24,697 nt of DNA from an uncultured Lachnospiraceae bacterium (GTDB taxonomy: Bacteria > Bacillota > Clostridia > Lachnospirales > Lachnospiraceae), in assembly GCA_945836565.1 (NCBI GenBank), contig CAMALN010000004.1, forward strand, positions 1 through 24,697, in the 5' to 3' direction. Within the stretch, counting starts at the first letter, position 1, and every line of letters starts with the position of its first letter. The notes below the pieces were generated by a model. It was given only the letters and a program-made list of their open reading frames with translations, had not been told where the DNA came from and ran no database searches. The position numbers and the translations under genes are program-made. Shown one piece after another: positions 7,172 through 14,682 of this stretch.

Positions 7172-10100
7172 ATGAGTCGAAAGAGACTAGGCGTTTTAAT
7201 TGGACAGGCAGAAGAGAATATGCAGAAATCATTTCTTCAAGGGTTTATGCAGGAGGCATATACCCTTGATTATGATGTCTGCGTTTTTTCTATGCAACAA
7301 AAATATCAGGAGACACCGAAGAGAGAAATTGGTGATAACGGTATCTTTAAGCTTATAAATTGCGACATGCTTGACGGTATAGTATTTCTCAAGGATACCG
7401 TACAGGTAGGTATAAGGTACGGGAAAAAGATAAATGAGCAGATAGAGGAAAAGCTTCACAATACCTTTGACGGCCCGGTGGTTGTTATAGACAGTGAAAG
7501 CAAGTATTTTGATACAATAATGGTTGACCATAGAAAACCGGTCAGGAGGCTTGTTGACCATCTCATAGAAGAGCATGGATATAAGGATATTTATTTCTTA
7601 AACGGAAAAAAAGGACACCCGCATTCCGTTCAGAGACTTCAGGGATATATGGATAGTATGAAGGCTCACAATCTTGAAGTGACTGAGGATATGATATATC
7701 AAGGCGATTATTGGTATGACAGTGGTGACGCCATGGTTGATGAGCTTGTAAAAAGGCCTGAGGGACTCCCTGAGGCGATAGCATGTGCAAATGATTGTAT
7801 GGCGATAGGCGTATGCGACAGACTTGCAAAGTATGGTTATTCCATACCTGAGGATATAGCTGTGATAGGATACGATTCTACGGAAGAGGGAAGGCTTTCG
7901 CCAAGGCCGCTTACCTCGGCATACATACCGGCTAAGAGCTGCGGCATACATGCATTTAGATATCTGCATAGCAAGATAACCGGAGAGGAAGCTCCGGAAT
8001 TTGATACAGAGACAGAAATATTCCACGGCAATAGCTGTGGCTGTACACACGAGTGCGAGCTTGTGTCTACCAGAAGAAAAATATGGGCTACCGATTTATC
8101 AAGGGTGGGCTATAATTCATGGTTTAACCATATAATGGACGACCTTCTTGCTCAGACGGATGAGAAGGAATTCTTCTATACGGTCTTTAACTATGTTTAT
8201 CAGATAAGGGATTTTGAGCATTTCAGCCTGTGCCTTAATTCCAATTGGAACAATTCGACAAGTATAACCTCGGGATCGGCTCAGAATCAGGACTTTAGTA
8301 AGCGTATAACCAGAATAATCAAATGCGGAAGAAAAGAAGAGGATGATATAATTTCGTTTGAACAGGAATTTGATAAGGATATTATGCTGCCTGAGTTAGA
8401 GGAAGACAGAGATTATCCTACTACGTATTTCTTCATGCCATTGTTCTTTGAGGACCGCCTGTTTGGCTATGGTGCCATAAGCTACGGAAGGGAAATCAGA
8501 GTATATGATGAGGTATTCCGTATGTGGATTCGAAGTGTGGTACAGTGCTACGAGGCGTTCCACAGACAGAATGCACTCAGGGATATGCTTGAGAGGATTG
8601 AGGCCTCGCAGATAAGAGATGCGCTCACAGGTCTTTACAATTACAAGGGCTTCATACATTTGTCGCAGAATCTGTATGATACAGGCAGACTTCAGGGCAG
8701 AAACATTATAATAACGGCGATTGACCTTAACCGACTAAAGGAGATAAATTCAGGCTACGGACGTACAGAGGGTGATGAGGCTATAAATATTCTCGCAAGA
8801 ATACTGAATAAAATAGTGGTACGTGGTGAGCTTGTGGCTCGTATGGGTAATGATGAATTTGTGATAGCTTCGGTAGTGCCGGATTTGAACAGCAAGCACG
8901 GCGAAGAGCTTATTGATGCAATAAATGCAGCTATCGCTGAATATAATGATAGCAACGAAAAGCCATATAAGCTTGAGGTTTGCTACGGAACCATGATACG
9001 TGTCGTAAGCGACGTGGAGGATCTGGAGCATCTGATAAATGATACAGTCAGCCTAAAGAATGGTATCAAGCAGGAGAAGCAGCAACGCAGACTTCAGGAG
9101 AAGCAGCTCTCCATAGAGGATATAGAGAATGACAGGATTGTTGCGGATATATTGGATAACAACAAATTCTTCTATCATTTCCAGCCTATTGTAAATGCAA
9201 AGACAGGAGAGATATATGCCTATGAGGCTCTTATGCGATGCGAAGGCGAGAAGAAGCTGGCGCCTCCTGTTATATTGCAGTGTGCCGAAAGAATGAACAG
9301 GCTATATGATGTTGAGAAAAGCACTCTGTTTAACGTTATCAATTATGTGAGAGAGCATGAGGAGGCATTCGAGGGCAGGAAGATATTCATCAACAGTATA
9401 CCGGGGTATCAGCTGAATGATGAGGATACTGAAAAATTCCGTGAGCTTATATGGGATATCAGAGGTAAAGCAGTATTAGAATTCACTGAGGAAACCGAGA
9501 TAGATGATGAAAGTCTTATACGTTTCAAGAAAAATTGTGAGAATATGGGATTAGACATGGCCATAGATGATTATGGCTCGGGATACTCAAATGTAAACAA
9601 TCTTCTGAGATATATGCCGAATTATCTAAAGATTGATCGTATGCTCATAACAGAGATTGAGAACAATCCTCAGAAGCAGCATTTCGTGAGGGATATCGTA
9701 GAGTTTGCACATGACAATGATATCATAGCTCTTGCTGAGGGAGTGGAGACCGCTCAGGAGATGAAGAAGGTTATAGAGCTTGGTATAGATTTGATACAGG
9801 GATATTATACAGCTAAACCGGGTGCGACACCGATAGAGCATATAGAAAGCCGTGTAGTCAGTGAAATTATACAGTATTCACATACAGAGGTTAACAGGTA
9901 TGAGAAGAAGGAGTGTGTGATTAACGAAGCGAAGAAGGTATCTCTGCTTCAGCTTACAATGAACAAGTATTCTCTGATAACCATCGATGGCTCTGAGGGC
10001 TTGGACATGGTAGAGATTACGGGCTCAAGTGGTTTTGAATCAAACATTATCCTGAATGTGTGTGATGGCTTTAAGGGTGAAATCGTGCTCGATAATGCAA

Positions 10101-10984
10101 GCCTGGCAGGAGACAAATTCCTCCCGTGCCTCGAAATAGGCGAGGATTGTGAGGTTGTACTTACTCTCATCGGAGAAAACAGGATGAGAACGGGTGGTAT
10201 CAAGGTTCCCGAGAGTTCATGTCTTACTATCAAGGGTGACGGAAGTCTGTATATCGATATAAATTGCGGAAGATATTTTGGTATCGGAAATGATTATACA
10301 TCGCGTCATGGCAGGCTTGTATTTGAACAGGATGGATTTATCTTCATAAAAGCAAACGGTATGAAGGGCATAGGTATCGGTTCAGGCCTTGGCGGAGAGA
10401 TTGAGATACGAAGAGGCGGATATGATATAGAGATAAACGGACAGGAGGGCGTTGGAATAGGAGCGATTGATGCTGATTCCAAGCTTAGTCTGGAATACTG
10501 TGATATCTTAATCAATTACGGTGTTACAAATGGCGCCATCATAGGTTCAATAATGGGAAAAGCAAATGTATTTATAGAGAATGCATCGGCGAGAGTTATA
10601 ACGAGTGGTAACAATATCGTTGCAATTGGAACCTTGCTTGGAGACGAATCGAAGATAGATATTTGCAACGCAAATATAAATATAAGCATGTTGGGCTCCA
10701 AGCAATGCTTTGCCATCGGAGGAGCTACAGCTACGACAGCTTTAGATGTCAGATTTGCCAAACTTGCTATAGAGTGTCAGGGCAAGACCAGCCTTGCTGT
10801 TGGTGACATCAACAAGACTTCCCGTATGACGGTATTCAATTCGACTCTGGATATAAATGTGACGAACAACAACAATGAGGATATAGGTATTGTTCCTGAG
10901 AATATAAGCATTACAAACGGAAAGGCTTCGTTTGTAATAAACAATGAGATAATATTTAGGGAGATAGTATCCGGAGAATTCTAA
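7172..10984 (+). CDS. LacI-type sensor / GAF-like / degenerate GGDEF / EAL / beta-repeat fusion protein
   Basis: 1270 residues from the ATG at 7172. Domains: a LacI/periplasmic-binding-protein-like ligand domain without a helix-turn-helix (about 4-285) ending in a CGCTHEC cluster, a GAF-like region (about 300-465), GGDEF (about 480-635), EAL (about 660-890) and a glycine-rich beta-repeat tail (about 930-1270). The GGDEF signature is GNDEF (559-563), so cyclase activity is doubtful. The EAL domain has Glu685 of EAL, Asn741, the LEFTE motif, the DD pair 799-800, Lys820, Glu856 and Gln876, consistent with an active c-di-GMP phosphodiesterase. No signal peptide or membrane helix is seen, so it should be cytoplasmic. 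The tail has GIGIGSG-type turns like polysaccharide-binding beta helices. An ATG at 7160 is in frame but directly abuts AGGGG; the ATG at 7172 has a 12-nt spacer. It lies between metG and glmS. Confidence 0.9.
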   Translation: MSRKRLGVLIGQAEENMQKSFLQGFMQEAYTLDYDVCVFSMQQKYQETPKREIGDNGIFKLINCDMLDGIVFLKDTVQVGIRYGKKINEQIEEKLHNTFDGPVVVIDSESKYFDTIMVDHRKPVRRLVDHLIEEHGYKDIYFLNGKKGHPHSVQRLQGYMDSMKAHNLEVTEDMIYQGDYWYDSGDAMVDELVKRPEGLPEAIACANDCMAIGVCDRLAKYGYSIPEDIAVIGYDSTEEGRLSPRPLTSAYIPAKSCGIHAFRYLHSKITGEEAPEFDTETEIFHGNSCGCTHECELVSTRRKIWATDLSRVGYNSWFNHIMDDLLAQTDEKEFFYTVFNYVYQIRDFEHFSLCLNSNWNNSTSITSGSAQNQDFSKRITRIIKCGRKEEDDIISFEQEFDKDIMLPELEEDRDYPTTYFFMPLFFEDRLFGYGAISYGREIRVYDEVFRMWIRSVVQCYEAFHRQNALRDMLERIEASQIRDALTGLYNYKGFIHLSQNLYDTGRLQGRNIIITAIDLNRLKEINSGYGRTEGDEAINILARILNKIVVRGELVARMGNDEFVIASVVPDLNSKHGEELIDAINAAIAEYNDSNEKPYKLEVCYGTMIRVVSDVEDLEHLINDTVSLKNGIKQEKQQRRLQEKQLSIEDIENDRIVADILDNNKFFYHFQPIVNAKTGEIYAYEALMRCEGEKKLAPPVILQCAERMNRLYDVEKSTLFNVINYVREHEEAFEGRKIFINSIPGYQLNDEDTEKFRELIWDIRGKAVLEFTEETEIDDESLIRFKKNCENMGLDMAIDDYGSGYSNVNNLLRYMPNYLKIDRMLITEIENNPQKQHFVRDIVEFAHDNDIIALAEGVETAQEMKKVIELGIDLIQGYYTAKPGATPIEHIESRVVSEIIQYSHTEVNRYEKKECVINEAKKVSLLQLTMNKYSLITIDGSEGLDMVEITGSSGFESNIILNVCDGFKGEIVLDNASLAGDKFLPCLEIGEDCEVVLTLIGENRMRTGGIKVPESSCLTIKGDGSLYIDINCGRYFGIGNDYTSRHGRLVFEQDGFIFIKANGMKGIGIGSGLGGEIEIRRGGYDIEINGQEGVGIGAIDADSKLSLEYCDILINYGVTNGAIIGSIMGKANVFIENASARVITSGNNIVAIGTLLGDESKIDICNANINISMLGSKQCFAIGGATATTALDVRFAKLAIECQGKTSLAVGDINKTSRMTVFNSTLDINVTNNNNEDIGIVPENISITNGKASFVINNEIIFREIVSGEF

Positions 10985-10998
10985 AAAGGAGATTTATT

Positions 10999-12813
10999 AT
11001 GTGTGGAATTATTGGTTTCAACGGCATGAAGCCTGCCAAGGATGTCATAATAGACGGTCTTGAGCAGCTTGAGTACAGAGGCTATGACAGTGCAGGCTTT
11101 GCACTATTGAATGACGGCGAGATAACTGTCAGAAAGAGAACCGGCAAGGTAGCAGAGCTTAGAAGGATGTGTGAAAATGACGATAATCCTGCAAGCTGCG
11201 GTATAGGCCACACGAGATGGGCTACTCACGGAGGAGTGACCGACACAAATGCACATCCGCACAGATGCGGAAAGGTAGTTCTCATACATAACGGTATCAT
11301 AGAGAATTATCGTCAGCTTATAGCAGAGTATGCACTTGCAGATAAGCTTGTATCGGAGACTGATACTGAGGTTGTGGCAGCACTTCTTGACACCTTATAT
11401 GAGGGTGATCCGAAGGATGCCATCAGGAAGCTTGTGAAGAAGCTTTCAGGCGCGTTCGCACTTTGTATAATGTTTGAGGATATTCCTGATACAATATATT
11501 CTATAAGAAATGTAAGTCCGCTTGTGGCTGCTGAGAGTGAGCAGGGCTCAGTAATAGCTTCGGATTTGACGGCTTTGATAGAATTCTCAAAGGAATATTT
11601 TGTAGTACCTGAGTATCATATACTCACACTTAAGAAGAACGAAATAATCGTAGAGGATTTGAAGGGCAGAGTGGTTAAGCCGGAGAAGCTCACTGTAAAC
11701 TGGGATATCTCAAGTGCGAAGAAGAACGGATATCCTCATTTCATGCTCAAGGAAATCTACGAGCAGCCGGATGCAATCAGAAATACTATAACTCCGAGAA
11801 TCAGTGACGGTCTCCCTGATTTTACTGATGACGGAATAGACGATGCAGTATTTGAAAACTGCAAGAGGGTAAATGTAGTTGCCTGCGGTACTGCCATGCA
11901 TGCAGGTATGGTAGGAAGACATATTATAGAGAGCGAGCTTCGTATACCGGTACAGGTAGAGATTGCATCAGAATTCAGATATAAGGATCCGATAATTGAT
12001 GAGAATACCCTTACCATAGTGCTCTCACAGTCGGGAGAAACCATAGATACACTTGAGGCATTAAAGCTTGCAAAGAGCAGAGGCTCAAAGGTTATATCTA
12101 TCGTAAATGTCAAGGGCTCAACCATTGCAAGAGAGAGTGATTATGTGCTCTATACCCATGCCGGTCCCGAGATAGCGGTAGCCAGCACCAAGGCATATAC
12201 TGTACAAGTGAGTGCTATGTATCTTATCGCCTGCCGTATGGGTCTGGTCAAGAAGCTTATGAGCGAGAAGGATGCGAGAAGGTTCATGTCTATGCTTGTG
12301 AATACTCCGAATCTCATAGAAGAGACCCTGAGTATGGCAAATGATATAAAGCGCATAGCGAACCATATCAAGCTTTCGCCGGACCTTTTCTATATAGGTC
12401 GTGGACTTGACTATACCATGAGTCTTGAGGCTGCCCTAAAGCTTAAGGAGATATCTTATGTGCATGCAGAGGCATATGCAGCAGGCGAGCTTAAGCATGG
12501 AACCATTGCCCTTATAACCGAGAATGTACCTGTAATAGCAATTGCTACTCAGGAGGATGTATACAGTAAGGTTATATCAAATATCAGAGAGGTTAAGGCG
12601 AGAGGTGCATATGTTGTCCTTGTCAGCATGGACGAGGAGGTAAATGATGCTACCATCTGTGATAAGCATATCAGAATACCAAAGACTGATTCGAGATTCA
12701 GTGCGTTTGCAACGGCTGTAATATTACAGCTCATCGCATACTACACCTCGGATGCAAAGGGACTTGATGTAGACAAACCAAGAAATCTTGCCAAATCGGT
12801 AACAGTAGAATAA
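10999..12813 (+). CDS. glmS: Glutamine--fructose-6-phosphate aminotransferase (isomerizing)
   Basis: Makes glucosamine-6-phosphate from fructose-6-phosphate and glutamine, the entry to UDP-GlcNAc, which MurA uses. 604 residues, normal length. The N-terminal glutaminase domain starts MCGIIGF, with Cys2 as nucleophile after Met removal, and has the GIGHTRWATHG motif. Two SIS sugar-isomerase domains follow (about 280-425 and 455-600), with SQSGETIDT and ELKHGTIALI. The C-terminus DKPRNLAKSVTVE is the family hallmark. AAGGAG (10986-10991) lies 7 nt upstream. Only 14 nt separate it from the stop of the preceding gene, so there is no leader for the glmS ribozyme found in many Firmicutes; expression appears coupled to the c-di-GMP gene. 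Confidence 0.97.
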   Translation: MCGIIGFNGMKPAKDVIIDGLEQLEYRGYDSAGFALLNDGEITVRKRTGKVAELRRMCENDDNPASCGIGHTRWATHGGVTDTNAHPHRCGKVVLIHNGIIENYRQLIAEYALADKLVSETDTEVVAALLDTLYEGDPKDAIRKLVKKLSGAFALCIMFEDIPDTIYSIRNVSPLVAAESEQGSVIASDLTALIEFSKEYFVVPEYHILTLKKNEIIVEDLKGRVVKPEKLTVNWDISSAKKNGYPHFMLKEIYEQPDAIRNTITPRISDGLPDFTDDGIDDAVFENCKRVNVVACGTAMHAGMVGRHIIESELRIPVQVEIASEFRYKDPIIDENTLTIVLSQSGETIDTLEALKLAKSRGSKVISIVNVKGSTIARESDYVLYTHAGPEIAVASTKAYTVQVSAMYLIACRMGLVKKLMSEKDARRFMSMLVNTPNLIEETLSMANDIKRIANHIKLSPDLFYIGRGLDYTMSLEAALKLKEISYVHAEAYAAGELKHGTIALITENVPVIAIATQEDVYSKVISNIREVKARGAYVVLVSMDEEVNDATICDKHIRIPKTDSRFSAFATAVILQLIAYYTSDAKGLDVDKPRNLAKSVTVE

Positions 12814-12855
12814 AAAAGGGAGCAACCGTATGTGTGATACGGTTGCTCCTTTTTT
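12812..12855. terminator. Bidirectional terminator between glmS and the lipoprotein gene
   Basis: A perfect 13-bp stem GGAGCAACCGTAT (12819-12831)/ATACGGTTGCTCC (12837-12849) with a 5-nt loop has A6 on the left and T6 on the right. It can therefore end glmS rightward and the convergent lipoprotein gene leftward. Confidence 0.9.
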
Positions 12856-12901
12856 GTATACAATAGATTGTGCCGTTTGCACGGATGAAATATGTATCCT
12901 C

Positions 12902-13564
12902 TCAGTTAATGTTGAACATCGCACTGTCTATCTTGAGAAAATCGGAATCTGATATCTTGTATGTCTTTCCGTCATCGATTATCTGAACGGTCACGGTTTG
13001 TGGCTCGGCGTATTCCATAACAAGTGAACCCTCGAAGAGTATATCTATCAAGCCGCGCGAGAATATAGTCTCATATTCATTTAAGGTATATTCGTTGTAG
13101 CTGCCGTTTGAGACTGCGGTATTGAATACCTCCACATAAGCATATACATCGTCGGCACATTGGTTGAAGATATCCATTGGATATATGATTATATCGACAT
13201 AATAGCTGTCCTTGCCTTCGTATACCCTGTCGATGCTGTAGTTAACCTTGCTGTAGATGTGCTTCGCAAGCTCTATGTATTCGCTTTCTAATTCCGGTGC
13301 ATCGGTTATGACAACACCATAGTAGGTAAGGATGTTGTCTGCAAGCAGCTTCATATTCGCTTCATACAGTGCATCTGCATCCGCCTGACTGGCGCCGGTT
13401 GCTTTGATGTAATCAGCGCTGGCTCCCAGATAATTGATACCTATAAGGCTTTTCACATAATTCTCGTATAATTTTTCTTTGTCATTTGAACAGCCTGTAC
13501 ATGCAAATACGCAAAGAACAAGCATAAGGGTAAATGAAATCAATCTATATATGTGTCTGCGCAA
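12902..13564 (-). CDS. Predicted lipoprotein of unknown function
   Basis: 220 residues. The N-terminus MRRHIYRLISFTLMLVLCVF is a basic n-region plus hydrophobic core and runs into ACTGC-SND, so Cys25 is the probable lipidated residue after signal peptidase II cleavage; Cys at -3 is a less usual lipobox. The mature part is acidic, mixed alpha/beta, and anchored outside the membrane by inference. Its start is TTG, supported by AAGGAGG 8 nt upstream on the minus strand. I recognise no named domain; it resembles in style the small DUF-type lipoproteins of Lachnospiraceae. It is divergent from the cysteine-rich coiled-coil gene, with 153 nt between, and convergent with glmS. Confidence 0.8.
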   Translation of the reverse strand: MRRHIYRLISFTLMLVLCVFACTGCSNDKEKLYENYVKSLIGINYLGASADYIKATGASQADADALYEANMKLLADNILTYYGVVITDAPELESEYIELAKHIYSKVNYSIDRVYEGKDSYYVDIIIYPMDIFNQCADDVYAYVEVFNTAVSNGSYNEYTLNEYETIFSRGLIDILFEGSLVMEYAEPQTVTVQIIDDGKTYKISDSDFLKIDSAMFNIN

Positions 13565-13662
13565 TTTATATGCCTCCTTTGTTATCTATCAAGAAAGTTC
13601 CAAAAAATCATAGCATATATAATAACAAAATGCAAAAAAAAAGTGCATTGTGCTTCAAGATA

Positions 13663-13671
13663 TGATATAAT
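13663..13671 (+). promoter_or_regulatory. Extended -10 promoter of the coiled-coil gene
   Basis: TGATATAAT is a TGN extension plus a perfect TATAAT (13666-13671), 46 nt before the ATG at 13718. No good -35 is seen at 16-18 nt (GTGCAT), which fits an extended -10 promoter. Confidence 0.55.
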
Positions 13672-13717
13672 GCGACATATATTGATTATATTTGCTATTT
13701 GAAAGGGGAAAGGTTAG

Positions 13718-14599
13718 ATGGACGCACAGTTTAAGACGGTTTCTTTTGGTGGTTATGATAAAAAAGCAGTAGATTTGTACGTTGAAGAGATGACAGCTGA
13801 GCATGAGAGAGAGGTAGCAGATTTAAAGTCAAATGTTATGAAGCTCAGCGAGACAGTTAAGAACCTTCATACTATGAGAGAGGTTAACCTGAACGAATCA
13901 AGCAGTACTATAGATAATCTGAAGAAGGTAAATGATGACCTTCAGGCAGAGGTTGACAGACTTAAGAAGGAGCTTGAAACCTTCAGGCAGAAGGAGAATG
14001 AGTCTGCAAGCAGATATGAGTCTATATCCAGAACTCTTTTGGAGGCAAGGGAGAATGCTGACAAGCTTATGCAGGAGACCGGCAGAGAGTGCGAGGAGAA
14101 GCGTGCAAAGGTTGAGGCTGACTGCAATGCTCTTGTATTAGAGACCGAAAGAGAGTGCCAGCGTATGGCAAATGAAACTACAGAGACGTGTGAACGGATG
14201 TCAGCGGATACAACGGCAGAGTGCGAGAGACTTAACACTGAGACTGTGAACAGATGTCAGGAGATGAAGGAGACAACCTTTGCTAACTGCGAGGCAGAGA
14301 AGCGTCGCACAAGAGAAGAGACAGAGGCGATGAGAACTGAGACAGAGAAATACTGTGCAGCTCTTAAGCAGGATACAGAGGAAAGCTGTAGGACATTATC
14401 AGAGCAGACTACTGCTGAGTGTGAGGATATGAAGGCTCAGGCAAGAAATGAAGCATATTCTATAAGAATGAACGTTAAGAAGGAATGTGAGAGCCTGTCG
14501 GATTATATGGCACAGCTTATGAATTCTGTTGAGTTAGTAGTAGAAGCATGTGAGGAGACAAAGAAGGTTGCCGATCAGGCATTCCCGAATCTTGTCTAA
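13718..14599 (+). CDS. DivIVA-like coiled-coil protein with cysteine hendecad repeats
   Basis: 293 residues. The N-terminus, FKTVSFGGYDKKAVDLYVEEM, resembles the DivIVA/GpsB membrane-binding head. A heptad-type coiled coil follows (about 25-110), then a region from 125 to 259 with an exact 11-residue period. Cysteines fall at 125, 136, 147, 158, 169, 180, 191, 213, 224, 235 and 257; the two missing phases, 202 and 246, are Thr and Ala. The repeat is roughly C-E-x-M/L-x-x-E-T-x-x-E, a hendecad, which favours a right-handed coiled coil. A last Cys is at 278. DivIVA relatives organise poles and septa; that role is inferred here. It has its own promoter and a terminator-like hairpin after it. The gene order leads into PAS/GAF, mbl and flagellar genes. 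Confidence 0.85.
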   Translation: MDAQFKTVSFGGYDKKAVDLYVEEMTAEHEREVADLKSNVMKLSETVKNLHTMREVNLNESSSTIDNLKKVNDDLQAEVDRLKKELETFRQKENESASRYESISRTLLEARENADKLMQETGRECEEKRAKVEADCNALVLETERECQRMANETTETCERMSADTTAECERLNTETVNRCQEMKETTFANCEAEKRRTREETEAMRTETEKYCAALKQDTEESCRTLSEQTTAECEDMKAQARNEAYSIRMNVKKECESLSDYMAQLMNSVELVVEACEETKKVADQAFPNLV

Positions 14600-14622
14600 T
14601 AATTAAAGTCGGACAGATGTTG

Positions 14623-14658
14623 AACAAGGGCTGTTGCATAGGCTGCAGCCCTTGTTTT
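14623..14658 (+). terminator. Terminator-like hairpin after the coiled-coil gene
   Basis: The 11-bp stem AACAAGGGCTG (14623-14633)/CAGCCCTTGTT (14646-14656) has a 12-nt loop and ends in a short TTTT. The T-run is short, so termination may be partial and the downstream sensor gene could share some transcript. Confidence 0.6.
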
Positions 14659-14682
14659 AGGTAACGGAAGGAGGGCTAACTT

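Noticed and set aside
14090..14494. Metallothionein or ferredoxin-like reading of the cysteine-rich protein
   Set aside because: The cysteines are spaced 11 apart in a charged helical repeat, not in CxxC or CxC clusters.
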